Made by a program: the position numbers and the translations under genes. 62,538 nucleotides of DNA, from assembly GCA_947306365.1 (NCBI GenBank), contig CAMZGD010000012.1, positions 1-62,538 on the forward strand. Reading direction: 5' to 3'. This document shows positions 8,381-17,484 of this stretch, one piece after another (the first letter of the stretch is position 1; every line of letters begins with the position of its first letter). The notes beneath the pieces were generated by a model. That model was not told the DNA's origin. It ran no database searches and saw only the letters and a list, made by a program, of their open reading frames with translations. The DNA is from an uncultured Bacteroidales bacterium (lineage in GTDB: Bacteria; Bacteroidota; Bacteroidia; Bacteroidales; UBA932).

Positions 8381-9328
8381 ATGATCAAAATCTTTTATAA
8401 TCTCAACGGACAGGCGGAAGTTTCCGAATCCCTCGGAATCCTGAAGAAGATTACGCGTGAAGACGCGCTCTGGCTCGATCTCTTCAACCCTTCGGGCGAG
8501 GAGAAGCGGGCGGTGGAACTCTTTCTCGATACCACTTTGCAAAGTCGTGCGCAGGCGGAGGAGATCGAGAGTTCATCCCGGTACAGCGAGACGGTCGAGG
8601 CCATTTTCGCCAACACGAACTTCCTGATCCCCAGTTCCGAGAACTACACGATGGAGTCGGTTTCCTTCGTGTTGACGGGCCATACCATCACGTCCATCCG
8701 GCAGGTGCCCCTGCGCAGCTTCACTGACATCCAGCGTCGTATCCTGTTCAATTCGAAACTCTATCCCACGGGCTTCCACGTGCTGGTGGGCATCCTTGAA
8801 AACCGGATCGACCTCGACGCCGACATGATCGAGCTGATGTCGAAGGAAATCGGACAATACAGCAAGCGCGTGAGCCTGGGCGAGGACGTGAACGAGGAAT
8901 TCCTCCTCGACATCAACCAGCTGCAGGAGAACACGATGCTGGTGCGTGAGAACATCGTCGACAAGCAGCGGATGATCTCGAGTATCCTGCGCAGCGACAA
9001 GACGCCCGACGTGATCAACGGCAAGCTCGGCATCCTGCTGAAAGACATCTCGTCGCTGATCAACCACACCGATTTCAGCTTTGAGCGTCTGGAATACCTG
9101 CAGAATACGGTGCTCGGTCTGATCGAGCTGGACCAGAACAAGATCATGAAGGTCTTCACGCTGGTCTCGCTGCTGCTGATGCCGCCGACGCTCATCGCCA
9201 GTTTCTATGGTATGAACATCAAGCTTCCGCTGGTGGGGGGCGTATGGGATATGGTCATCATCGTGGCCGCGATGCTGATGATCGTGCTGGTGGTGTTCCT
9301 GATCTTCCGCAAGAAAAAAATGCTTTGA
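8381..9328 (+). CDS. corA: CorA-family magnesium/divalent cation transporter
   Basis: A 315-residue CorA-type channel. It has a long cytoplasmic alpha/beta domain, then two C-terminal membrane helices with the family YGMN selectivity motif between them (FYGMNIKLP, about residues 281-289), and a basic C-terminal tail. It conducts Mg2+ and possibly Co2+/Ni2+ across the inner membrane. In-frame starts lie at 8354 and 8381. The second is preceded by GCGAGGAA, an unusually good Shine-Dalgarno-like sequence for this genome, and gives the usual N terminus MIKIFYN. nhaC follows after 1 nt. Confidence 0.9.
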   Translation: MIKIFYNLNGQAEVSESLGILKKITREDALWLDLFNPSGEEKRAVELFLDTTLQSRAQAEEIESSSRYSETVEAIFANTNFLIPSSENYTMESVSFVLTGHTITSIRQVPLRSFTDIQRRILFNSKLYPTGFHVLVGILENRIDLDADMIELMSKEIGQYSKRVSLGEDVNEEFLLDINQLQENTMLVRENIVDKQRMISSILRSDKTPDVINGKLGILLKDISSLINHTDFSFERLEYLQNTVLGLIELDQNKIMKVFTLVSLLLMPPTLIASFYGMNIKLPLVGGVWDMVIIVAAMLMIVLVVFLIFRKKKML

Positions 9329-9329
9329 G

Positions 9330-10769
9330 ATGAAGAAGCCCGGACTCCTCCTTTCGCTGGTGCCCGTGATTGCGCTGATCATCCTGCTGATGGTCGGGGT
9401 GTCCATATTCGGCGACGACCTGACCAGCGGCCCCTCGCAGATCGCCATTTTCGGCTCGGCCGTCCTGACCTGCCTGATCGGCATGTATTTCCTGAAAGTG
9501 CCCTGGCGCACTTTCGAGGAAAAGGTGGGGGAGAACCTTGGCAATACCAGTTCCGCCATTATCATCCTGCTTTCCATCGGCGCGCTCACGGCGACCTGGA
9601 TGCTTTCGGGCATCGTGCCGACGATGATCTACTATGGACTGAAACTGATCCATCCGAAGGTCTTCATCGTGCTCGCCTTCCTGCTGTGTGCGCTGGTCTC
9701 GCTGCTGGCGGGCAGTTCCTGGACGACGGTGGGAACCATCGGCGTCGCGCTTTTCGGGGCGGGTACCTTCATCGGAATTCCTTCGGGATGGCTGGCCGGC
9801 GCCATCATTTCCGGCGCCTATCTGGGGGACAAGGTCTCGCCGCTGAGCGACACCACCAACCTGTCGGCCTCCATCGCCGGGGTGAACCTGTATACCCATG
9901 TGCGCTATACCTTGCTGACCACGTTCCCTGCGCTGGTCATCTGTCTGGTGGTATATGGCGTGGTCGGCTTCGTGGTGCCCGTTACGTCGGATGTGGAAAT
10001 CGGCCGCCAGATGACGGTCCTGCAGGAGACTTTCCATATATCCGGCTGGTACCTGCTGGTCCCCGTCCTGACGATTCTCATGATCTTCAAGAAAGTGCCG
10101 CCGATGGTGACGCTCTTTCTCTCGGCGCTTGCGGGGGGAATCCTCGCCTATTTCGCCCAGCCGCAGATCATCGACCAGATCGTCGGGCAGGACATTACAG
10201 GCTGGCGCCGGTTTTTCGGCTCCCTCATGAAGATGATGTCGACGGATGTCGACATCGTGACGGCCGATCCGCTCATCACCCGCCTTGCATCCACGCACGG
10301 CATGTCGGGAATGGTCAATACCGTGTGGATCATCATCGCGGTGATGCTGTTCGGCGGCTGCCTCACGGCCTGCGGCATGGTGGAGACCATCACATCGGCC
10401 ATTATCGCGCGGGTCCGCCGCAACGGCGGGCTGGTGGCGGCCACCGTGCTGAGCTGCATCTTCTGCAACCTTACGCTGTCGGACCAGTTCATGGCCATCC
10501 TGCTGCCCGGAAACATGTTCCGGGACGCCTACCGGCGCTTCGGGCTCGCTCCGGAGGTGCTGAGCCGTACGCTGGAAGACTCGGGAACGGTAAGTTCCGT
10601 GCTGGTGCCCTGGAACACCTGCGCCGTGGTGCAGTCGAGCGTGCTCGGCGTGGCGACGATGGCCTATTTCCCCTTCGCGATCTTCTGCTTTATCACGCCC
10701 CTGATTGCCATCGGTTATGCAGCCTTCAACATCAAGATCCATAAACTACCGAAGAATGAAACGGTTTAA
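9330..10769 (+). CDS. nhaC: Na+/H+ antiporter NhaC family protein
   Basis: A 479-residue integral membrane protein with about 12 hydrophobic segments matching the NhaC antiporter family, including GSSWTTVGTIGVALFG (about residues 130-145), GAIISGAYLGDKVSPLSDTT and DSGTVSSVLVPWNTCAV (about 418-434). It probably exports Na+ in exchange for protons; some relatives exchange malate/lactate or arginine/ornithine. It begins 1 nt after corA, so the two ion transporters are probably translated from one message. Its 3' end overlaps the C10 protease gene by 14 nt. Confidence 0.88.
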   Translation: MKKPGLLLSLVPVIALIILLMVGVSIFGDDLTSGPSQIAIFGSAVLTCLIGMYFLKVPWRTFEEKVGENLGNTSSAIIILLSIGALTATWMLSGIVPTMIYYGLKLIHPKVFIVLAFLLCALVSLLAGSSWTTVGTIGVALFGAGTFIGIPSGWLAGAIISGAYLGDKVSPLSDTTNLSASIAGVNLYTHVRYTLLTTFPALVICLVVYGVVGFVVPVTSDVEIGRQMTVLQETFHISGWYLLVPVLTILMIFKKVPPMVTLFLSALAGGILAYFAQPQIIDQIVGQDITGWRRFFGSLMKMMSTDVDIVTADPLITRLASTHGMSGMVNTVWIIIAVMLFGGCLTACGMVETITSAIIARVRRNGGLVAATVLSCIFCNLTLSDQFMAILLPGNMFRDAYRRFGLAPEVLSRTLEDSGTVSSVLVPWNTCAVVQSSVLGVATMAYFPFAIFCFITPLIAIGYAAFNIKIHKLPKNETV

Positions 10770-12573
10770 TTGCCTGTTCGCGGTCCTTGCGGCGGCGCTC
10801 TTCGGCCTGCTGCCGCTCCATGCGGAGCCTGTCGGTGCGGAGCGTGCCCTGGCTGCTGCGCGCGCTTTTTTCCGGAACGATGCCAACCGGGCGCTGCAAT
10901 ATGCCCCGCTGCAGCCGGTGAATCTCTATTCCGCGCCTTCAAGCCGCGCGGGGGAGGAACAGCCTGATTACTATGTGTTCAACCGGGCGGGCGGCGGTTT
11001 CGTGCTCATCGCCGGGGACGACGGCTGCCGGCCCGTGCTGGGCTATTCTTTCACGGACCGTTTTGACACCGGAACGGATATGCCCGACAACCTGCGCGAG
11101 TGGCTCGGGGAAATCGAGCGGCAGGTCGCGTTCGCCCGCCGGGTGCCGCAGCTTGTGCAGCGGCAGGATGCGGAATGGGCGTCGCTGTCGGCGGCCACGA
11201 AGGGCGGCGGTTCCTACCGGCCCGCCGTGCTGTTTGATACACCGCTCTGGAACCAGCGCGAACCGTTCAACAACCTTGCGCCGATGGTCGGCGACAAGCG
11301 GGCCGTCATCGGGTGCGTCGGGCTGGCAATGGGTATGCTGATGCGTTTTTACGGCTTTCCGCTCCGGGGCGAGGGAACGCTTTCCGGCTATTCCTATACG
11401 ATGGACGACGGCACTGTCTGCAATATTCCGGGCTACGACCTGGGCTATGATTACGCCTGGGACAAGATCAAGTATTCCTACGAAACGTATACCCAGGAAG
11501 AAGGCGATGCCGTGGCACGGCTGGTCTATGACTGTGCCGTGTCCGCACAGGCCAAGTTTGACGCCGCCACCAGCGCCAGGACGCAGGAGATGGCGGCCAG
11601 CGCCGTGACATACTTCGGCTTCGATCCCGGCGCCTGTTATTACAAGCGCGAACTCTTCACGGACGAGATGTGGATGGATATGCTCAAGGGCGAGCTGCAG
11701 GAGCATCCTGTCCTGTATTCGGCACGCCGGGATGGCGGCGGGCATGCCTTCCTGGTCGATGGCTATGACGACCAGGACCTGCTGCACGTCAACTGGGGCT
11801 GGGGCGGCAAGAACAACGGATACTACGCGCTTTCCGGTTTCAAGCCGAGAGCCGATGCCGAGTACGTTTTCAGCCACGCCGCCATATTCGGCCTCAAGCC
11901 CAAGGAAGGTGCGGGTGGCGAGAGCCGGACGTATCTGTATTATCAGGCGGGGATTTCGTCGTCCGGCGTGGAATACAACGGCTTGACGCCGCTTGCCGAC
12001 ATCCGTCCGGGCGGGTCGTTCGACCTGCGGGCCGGATTCCTGTACAATGGCGGGCTGTCGGTTTTCTCTGGCGAATATTTCATCGCGCTGGTGGACCCGT
12101 CCGGTCAGGTGAAAGAAGACCTGAGCGGCGTCCGTACGATCGAACCGTTGAACATGGGGAGCGGACGGGGCTTTTCGGGGATTTCCTGCACGCTGAACGC
12201 CTATCCCATGGAAGGGGACCGCGTCATCCTGCTCTATCGCAGCGACACCTGGCCGGAGGGCAGGTGGGAGTGCCCGGTCTATGACACGGGTTCCGATATC
12301 GTCGCGGAAATCGCCGTCACCGACGATACCCGGCTCGAAGCGGTCACATCCCTGTGGTACAACAAGAGCGACGGGGCGGTGACGGTCAATACGAAGGACC
12401 GGGTGGACTGGTCGCTCCGCGACGCTTCCGGCAAGTCGCTTTCCGATGCCGTTTCCTATACCGGAACCACGCTGGTCATCCAGACCGCCGAAATGCCGAA
12501 AGGCAGCTATGTCCTCACCTTGAAGCGGGGAGACGAGCAATGTATACTGAACCTCAAAATGGGCAAGAAATGA
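10756..12573 (+). CDS. C10 family (streptopain-like) cysteine protease, secreted
   Basis: A 605-residue preproprotease. Order: signal peptide (about 1-23), Spi-type propeptide (about 25-145, with the family segment GGGFVLIAGDDGCRPVLGYS), then the peptidase C10 domain. The catalytic Cys187 is in IGCVGLAMGMLMRFYG and the catalytic His330 in GGGHAFLVDGYDD, followed by the HVNWGWGG loop. About 200 C-terminal residues form beta-rich domains, typical of Bacteroidota homologues. The ATG at 10756 gives a proper signal peptide. The gene overlaps nhaC by 14 nt and the downstream lipoprotein gene by ATGA, which suggests the protease and the lipoprotein work together. Confidence 0.9.
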   Translation: MKRFNCLFAVLAAALFGLLPLHAEPVGAERALAAARAFFRNDANRALQYAPLQPVNLYSAPSSRAGEEQPDYYVFNRAGGGFVLIAGDDGCRPVLGYSFTDRFDTGTDMPDNLREWLGEIERQVAFARRVPQLVQRQDAEWASLSAATKGGGSYRPAVLFDTPLWNQREPFNNLAPMVGDKRAVIGCVGLAMGMLMRFYGFPLRGEGTLSGYSYTMDDGTVCNIPGYDLGYDYAWDKIKYSYETYTQEEGDAVARLVYDCAVSAQAKFDAATSARTQEMAASAVTYFGFDPGACYYKRELFTDEMWMDMLKGELQEHPVLYSARRDGGGHAFLVDGYDDQDLLHVNWGWGGKNNGYYALSGFKPRADAEYVFSHAAIFGLKPKEGAGGESRTYLYYQAGISSSGVEYNGLTPLADIRPGGSFDLRAGFLYNGGLSVFSGEYFIALVDPSGQVKEDLSGVRTIEPLNMGSGRGFSGISCTLNAYPMEGDRVILLYRSDTWPEGRWECPVYDTGSDIVAEIAVTDDTRLEAVTSLWYNKSDGAVTVNTKDRVDWSLRDASGKSLSDAVSYTGTTLVIQTAEMPKGSYVLTLKRGDEQCILNLKMGKK

Positions 12574-13139
12574 GAAGGATGGCTTTTCTGTCGCTGCTGT
12601 TGCTGCCGATGCTGCTCTCCTGCCATCGGGAGGATCCCGTGATTACGTTCGACAAAGACCGGATCACCCTGGAGGAAGGGGGCGGTTCAATGACGGTCAG
12701 CCTGACCACGAACTATGCCTGGACGGCCGCCGCTTCCGATCCCTGGATCCACGTGTCGCCGGAGAAAGGGGAGAAAGGAACAGCGTCGCTGACCATCCGG
12801 GCCGATGCCAGCGACCGGAGCACGCTCCGTCGGGGCAGTGTGTCCGTCACCAGCCGCGACCTGGTGCGGGCGGTCACCGTCGAACAGCTGCCGATGCTCG
12901 ACCAAACCCTTGTGATCAGGCACGCGAACGATGTGTTTACCCTTCCGTCGCTGGCCGGCAGCAGCGTGTCGGGAACGGTGGACTGGGGAGACGGAAAGAA
13001 GGAAACCTGGAGCCGGAACCTGAAGCATAGTTACGACGTATCCGGGAACCATACAGTGGAAATCCGGTCGTCCGGCGCATATTCCTTCCAACTGGGATCG
13101 GTCGCCGGTGTCACGGAAGTCGATTTCCGGGATTTCTAG
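12570..13139 (+). CDS. BACON-domain lipoprotein coupled to the C10 protease
   Basis: A 189-residue lipoprotein: signal peptide with lipobox LLSC (Cys18), a BACON-type beta domain (about 25-108, with ITLEEGGGSMTVSLTTN and NYAWTAAAS), then a PKD-like stretch with VDWGDGKKETWS and HSYDVSGNHTVEIRSSG. BACON domains are usually carbohydrate- or mucin-binding modules on Bacteroidota surface proteins. Its ATG overlaps the protease stop codon (ATGA). It could anchor, target or restrain the protease, which is inference. The stop TAG lies in a CTAG that also forms the stop of the convergent gene. Confidence 0.75.
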   Translation: MRRMAFLSLLLLPMLLSCHREDPVITFDKDRITLEEGGGSMTVSLTTNYAWTAAASDPWIHVSPEKGEKGTASLTIRADASDRSTLRRGSVSVTSRDLVRAVTVEQLPMLDQTLVIRHANDVFTLPSLAGSSVSGTVDWGDGKKETWSRNLKHSYDVSGNHTVEIRSSGAYSFQLGSVAGVTEVDFRDF

Positions 13140-16100
13140 CGCCGGAAGAATCCGGCTACCTCGCCGATCAGGCAGTCGATCTGCTCGGGCGTTTCCAGCG
13201 TCTCGACCGGGAATCCCAGGATGACGGTCTTGTAGGCACCCCGGTAACCCACGCCGGCCGAAATGTTGTTCTCGGCATACCGGAAAAGGGTGTAGGCGCC
13301 CTCACCGACCGGGTTGAGACCGTCGGGTGATTCTACGGCATACACTTCGTCGTTGCGTTCCGTATTGAAGATGTACCGGCTTTTCCCGGAAAGGCCGAGG
13401 GGATTCTGCACGCCTTTCACGACGCCGGTCACCGCGGCGTTGTTGGTCATCCAGCGATAATGGAGCACTTCCTGCGCGAACTGCCTGGCCGGTGTGAAAT
13501 ACCCGTTCTGCAACGTGGAATCGATTTCGAAGCGGAACACGGGCTCCCACAGGTCGGATGCGACATAGGCCCCCGATACGAGGAGGCTGCCGCCGGCACG
13601 TGTGAAGTCGGTGACCTGGCTGCGGAGCCCTTCGGGGAAGACCTGGTACCGCAGGGCGGAGGCGCCGTTCCGTCCGATCTGCGTGGTCAGCTGTTTGCCG
13701 CAGATCAGGTCGGCGTACGTGTAGCGGTTCATCTCGATGCGCCGGTTCACGACGGCGCTGCGGCTGGCGGAGACGAAATTGAAGCCGGCGGCCATCCAGG
13801 CCTTGCCGTGTACATAGGGATAGTCGAAGGTATTGCCGGCCAGGACGCGGGTCTCGCAGTCGCTTTCGGAGGCGCCGAAGCCCGCACTGTCGTCGTCCAT
13901 CCACGGTATCTCGCGGCGGAATTCGTGCTGGTTGCCGATGTAGGAGATGTCGCGGAGATAGGGGACGCCGCCGTCGAGCCGGTTGTCAAAACCGGCGTAG
14001 GAAGAGTCCCTGGATGCGAAGCTGACGGGCGCGCTGATGCGGTCGAAATTGTTGATGATCAAGATAGTGGGCGCATCTTCTCCGGCGATGCCGACCGCGA
14101 GCGTCTCGCTCGGGAAACTCTCGCCGCCGGCGTTGGTGGCCGTTACCTTGAACCGGTAGCAGTGTCCCGGACGGACGTCCACTTCGGTTTGCGCCGCTTC
14201 GAGCGTCACGCCGTTGTCGAAGCCGCCGTCGTCCACGCAGGTATACAGGATGTAGCCGGTGGCGTCGGCCGTCGGTTCGAGCGGGTCGGCGACGGGCGTC
14301 CAGCTCAGGACGGCTTTGCCTGCTTCGCCCAGGTGCACTTCGAATCCGTCCACCGGAAGCGGCTGCACCGTGTATTCGAAGTCGTTGATCCAGGCGAGGA
14401 ACTTCAGCATTCCCTTGTAGACGGCGCGCGACACGGTGAACCGGAAATTCGGGTCGAGGCCGTAGCGCATGTCGGCCAGGTTCTGGTGGGAGAGGAGCTC
14501 GAGCAGCATTCCGGGCACTTCGGGCATCCGGCTTTCCGCGTAGGAGCGGTCCCATAGCTGGCGCCGGGTCCAGAGGGGTTCGTAGAGGGCTCGGATATCG
14601 TTTACGATCTGCGTCTGCACGATGTCGGTATAGTCGCGGCCGAGCGAGCGGTCTTCGCCGTTGGGGTATTTTTCCTCATCGTTCGAAAGGCGGGTATAGA
14701 TGGCCAGCGTGCCTACGATCGAGTCGTTCATCGTCGTTCCGGCGTCCGTATGGAAGGCGAACGACAGGTCGAGCGGCACGTTGTAGCCTTCCTTGCCGGG
14801 CTTCAGGTAGGAGCCGTCGGAGAGCGTGTTCACCCAGAGTCCGCGGGACATATAGTCGTCGTTGTAGTCCGTCGCATTGCGGTTCCGCGAGTAGATGGTG
14901 TCGTTGAAGCCGGCCCACTGCAGCCAGTAGCGGGCGCCTTCGGTGAAGCGGGGATAGCCCGAGACCTCGGGCTCGACGTCGAAGTCGCCCTCCTTCACTT
15001 CCGCGGGCTTGCGGGCCATGTTGCCCATTCCGCCGCCGAATTTCACGGCATCGGCCGTCACCACGCCTTCCCCGCGGTTGCTGAGGAATACACCCTGTCC
15101 CTCGTGCCTGCCTTTCCGGAAATCGAAGCGGCCCAGATAGATCCAGGTGCGCCCGCCCATCTGCTGGTTCACGCTGAAATGCGTGATTCCGCCGGCGTGC
15201 CGGACTTCGTACCGGGCGGCCGTCGTGCTTTCGGGCAGGGTAAGGTACGACACATATACGGCGTAGGATCCGTCTTCGGGAATGTCCGGGATCCAGCTGA
15301 TGCGGTTTTCGACGTCTTCGTCCGCCTCGGCCATCCGGGCCGTTCCCATCCGGAACGGGTTTTCCTGGTAGAGATAGCTGGACTTGGGGTTGGCAAACGC
15401 GCTGTCGGGTGCGGTGAGCCAGGCGCCGGTCTCCCGGTAGCCGCTGCCGTCGCAGTCGTTGTCCACGATTACTTCGTGTACGTTCCAGTCCCGCTCGCGG
15501 GGCATCAGCACCACGGCGCCGGCGTTCTCGAGCATCGGCACGAGGAACGGCACGACGTAGCTCTGCGTGTAGAGGTCTTCCACGGTCTCGAAGATGCGGG
15601 CCCGCTGCCATTCCCAGCGCTTGAGCGACTGCTCATAATACCATCCGTGGCTCTGCCAGAGTGCGATGTGGCGGTTCTGCAGTCCCTGTGTCGGCCGGTT
15701 GGGCGACGATTCGCGGGTGACCAGCGGTGCGGCCAGCTTGTCGTGGTGCTGGCCGGCGCGCTTGAGATGCTCCTTGACGGGGGCCGTCACCGGCTTGGCG
15801 GTGAAATAGCGGCTCTTGTAGTATTCGACGGGCTTCTTGTCGGCGTAGAGCGACAACTTGTTCTTGTACTGTGCGTATTTTGCCGGAAGCAGTTCCCGGG
15901 CGATGGCGTAGATGTCCCGGATCTCCCGGTCCCGAAGGGGGAAGTCCACCAGGCCGCGGCCGAGGGTGATCCGCAGGGTTCCGCCGTCGACGGGGACGGC
16001 TTTCTCTACGGTGACGTAGCTCCGGACGGAAGTCCTTTCCTTGAGGTAATTGCTGATGGAGTCGGCCATCGGCACGAAATCCTTGTCTTTGGCAGCCTGT

Positions 16101-16162
16101 GCCGCGGACGGCAGCAGCAGGAAAGCGATCAGGAGGATGAGGGAGAGCGGGGATTTTTTCAT
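13136..16162 (-). CDS. Secreted N-acetylmuramoyl-L-alanine amidase-like / golvesin-type protein (often annotated xanthan lyase)
   Basis: A 1008-residue secreted protein with a Sec signal peptide (1-23). A golvesin/xanthan-lyase-like beta domain (about 210-390) is inserted in an amidase_3-like catalytic core: FAFHTDAG (about residues 468-475) supplies a zinc His, and PGMLLELLSHQN (about 550-561) the usual catalytic Glu. A fibronectin III-like domain follows (about 605-705), then a C-terminal region with no clear family. Such proteins are common in Bacteroidales and probably cleave peptidoglycan stem peptides or act on the envelope; the xanthan lyase label is historical. Its promoter leaves almost no leader. 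Function is moderately certain. Confidence 0.7.
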   Translation of the reverse strand: MKKSPLSLILLIAFLLLPSAAQAAKDKDFVPMADSISNYLKERTSVRSYVTVEKAVPVDGGTLRITLGRGLVDFPLRDREIRDIYAIARELLPAKYAQYKNKLSLYADKKPVEYYKSRYFTAKPVTAPVKEHLKRAGQHHDKLAAPLVTRESSPNRPTQGLQNRHIALWQSHGWYYEQSLKRWEWQRARIFETVEDLYTQSYVVPFLVPMLENAGAVVLMPRERDWNVHEVIVDNDCDGSGYRETGAWLTAPDSAFANPKSSYLYQENPFRMGTARMAEADEDVENRISWIPDIPEDGSYAVYVSYLTLPESTTAARYEVRHAGGITHFSVNQQMGGRTWIYLGRFDFRKGRHEGQGVFLSNRGEGVVTADAVKFGGGMGNMARKPAEVKEGDFDVEPEVSGYPRFTEGARYWLQWAGFNDTIYSRNRNATDYNDDYMSRGLWVNTLSDGSYLKPGKEGYNVPLDLSFAFHTDAGTTMNDSIVGTLAIYTRLSNDEEKYPNGEDRSLGRDYTDIVQTQIVNDIRALYEPLWTRRQLWDRSYAESRMPEVPGMLLELLSHQNLADMRYGLDPNFRFTVSRAVYKGMLKFLAWINDFEYTVQPLPVDGFEVHLGEAGKAVLSWTPVADPLEPTADATGYILYTCVDDGGFDNGVTLEAAQTEVDVRPGHCYRFKVTATNAGGESFPSETLAVGIAGEDAPTILIINNFDRISAPVSFASRDSSYAGFDNRLDGGVPYLRDISYIGNQHEFRREIPWMDDDSAGFGASESDCETRVLAGNTFDYPYVHGKAWMAAGFNFVSASRSAVVNRRIEMNRYTYADLICGKQLTTQIGRNGASALRYQVFPEGLRSQVTDFTRAGGSLLVSGAYVASDLWEPVFRFEIDSTLQNGYFTPARQFAQEVLHYRWMTNNAAVTGVVKGVQNPLGLSGKSRYIFNTERNDEVYAVESPDGLNPVGEGAYTLFRYAENNISAGVGYRGAYKTVILGFPVETLETPEQIDCLIGEVAGFFRR

Positions 16163-16166
16163 AACA

Positions 16167-16184
16167 CAAAAATACTTATATTTG
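16167..16184. promoter_or_regulatory. Divergent -7 promoter elements (amidase-like gene and desulfhydrase gene)
   Basis: Minus strand TATTTTTG (16174-16167) lies 4 nt before the amidase-like ATG at 16162. Plus strand TATATTTG (16177-16184) lies 31 nt before the ATG at 16216. Both match TAnnTTTG. The two elements sit almost back to back, so polymerase binding at the two promoters could interfere. Confidence 0.55.
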
Positions 16185-16215
16185 TCTGAAATCTTTTCTT
16201 GAAAAGGGACAAATT

Positions 16216-17229
16216 ATGCATAAACTGAACCTGGCGAATCTTCCTACGAAGATCCAGCGGCTTTCGCGGTGGTCGGCCGAGAGCGGCAGGAACATCTATG
16301 TCAAACGCGACGACCAGACGGGCAGCGAATGGTCGGGCAACAAGATCCGCAAACTCGAGTTTGCGGTGCAGGAAGCGCTCGATGCGGGCTGCGACTTGCT
16401 GATCACGTGCGGAGGCATCCAGTCGAACCATTGCCGCGCCACTGTTGCGGTGGCCACACACCTCGGGCTGAAATCGGCGGTGCTGCTTCGCATCGGGGAG
16501 GAGCCGCCCCTGGATGGGAATTATTTCCTGGACCGGCTCCTGGGTGCGGATGTGCGCTTCTGCACGCGCGATGAATACCGCGACCGGCGCGGGGCGATCA
16601 TGCAGGAGATGGCCGATGCCTATGCGGCGCAGGGGTACAGGCCCTACGTCATCCCGGAAGGGGCCTCTTTCGGCGTGGGGGTGCTGGGTTATTATTTCGC
16701 GATGAAGGAGATCGTGGCACAGGAACGGGAACTGGGGGTCGTCTTCGACACGGTGGTCGTGGCGACGGGTTCGGGCGGTACGCTGGCGGGCCTGCAGCTT
16801 TCCAACCTGGTGAACGGTTTCGGGAAGCGGGTCATCGGTGTATGCGTCTGCGACGATGCGGCGTATTTCCAGGATGTCGCCGCCCGGATCTCCCGCGAGG
16901 CGCTGCCGTATCTCGTGGCGCAGGGCGAACTGACCGCGGCGCAGGCGGCGGCCTGGTCCGCGTCGCTGAAGCCTGCCGACTTCTCGTTCTTCGAGGAGTA
17001 TGTGGGGATCGGGTATGCGCTCAGCCGTCCCGAGGAATTGGAGCACATCGCCCGGATGGCCCGTCTCGAGGCCGTGGCGTTCGATCCGGTCTATACGGGG
17101 AAGGCGACCTTCGGGATGGTGAACGAACTGCGCGAGGGCGGACGGCTCCGGTCGTCGGAGAACATCCTCTTCATCCACACCGGGGGCCTGTACGGCCTGT
17201 TCCCGGTGTCGCGTATGTTTTCACTGTAA
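16216..17229 (+). CDS. D-cysteine desulfhydrase / ACC deaminase family PLP enzyme
   Basis: A 337-residue fold-type II PLP enzyme. KRDDQTGSEWSGNKIRKLEF (about residues 29-48) carries the PLP-binding Lys, and GGIQSNHCRATVAVA (about 69-83) the substrate loop; a glycine-rich phosphate loop VATGSGGTLAGL follows. Homologues break D-cysteine into pyruvate, ammonia and H2S or, rarely, open 1-aminocyclopropane-1-carboxylate. DcyD-type activity is the likelier role in an anaerobic gut-type bacterium, but the two cannot be separated securely by eye. It is the last GC-rich gene before the AT-rich island. Confidence 0.82.
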   Translation: MHKLNLANLPTKIQRLSRWSAESGRNIYVKRDDQTGSEWSGNKIRKLEFAVQEALDAGCDLLITCGGIQSNHCRATVAVATHLGLKSAVLLRIGEEPPLDGNYFLDRLLGADVRFCTRDEYRDRRGAIMQEMADAYAAQGYRPYVIPEGASFGVGVLGYYFAMKEIVAQERELGVVFDTVVVATGSGGTLAGLQLSNLVNGFGKRVIGVCVCDDAAYFQDVAARISREALPYLVAQGELTAAQAAAWSASLKPADFSFFEEYVGIGYALSRPEELEHIARMARLEAVAFDPVYTGKATFGMVNELREGGRLRSSENILFIHTGGLYGLFPVSRMFSL

Positions 17230-17452
17230 GTAATAGCACGGAAAGTAAGTATTTAGAGAATCAGTACCCTTGCTAGGATAGGGAATTCAGGTATTATTAT
17301 TGTGAATCGTGCTGGAGATTCTACCGTCATGGATCTATCTCACAAACTACCAAATTTCTGTTAGCTGCCCGGGAAAACGTTTTATTGGTAACGAAGTCTC
17401 TATAATGAAAAAAATGGTTTCTATTTTGAAAAAGCCTTTCGAAAAGGAAGGA

Positions 17453-17460
17453 TATCTTTG
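17453..17460 (+). promoter_or_regulatory. -7 promoter element before the candidate precursor gene
   Basis: TATCTTTG followed by T, an exact match to the most used form of the consensus in this window, lies 24 nt before the ATG at 17485. The 220 nt between the desulfhydrase stop and this element are AT-rich and show no other convincing gene. Confidence 0.5.
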
Positions 17461-17484
17461 TAAAGAAATAAAAACCAATCAATT

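Noticed and set aside
14750-16189. A 479-codon plus-strand frame opposite the amidase-like gene
   Set aside because: No recognisable domain; the minus-strand frame carries a signal peptide and catalytic motifs.
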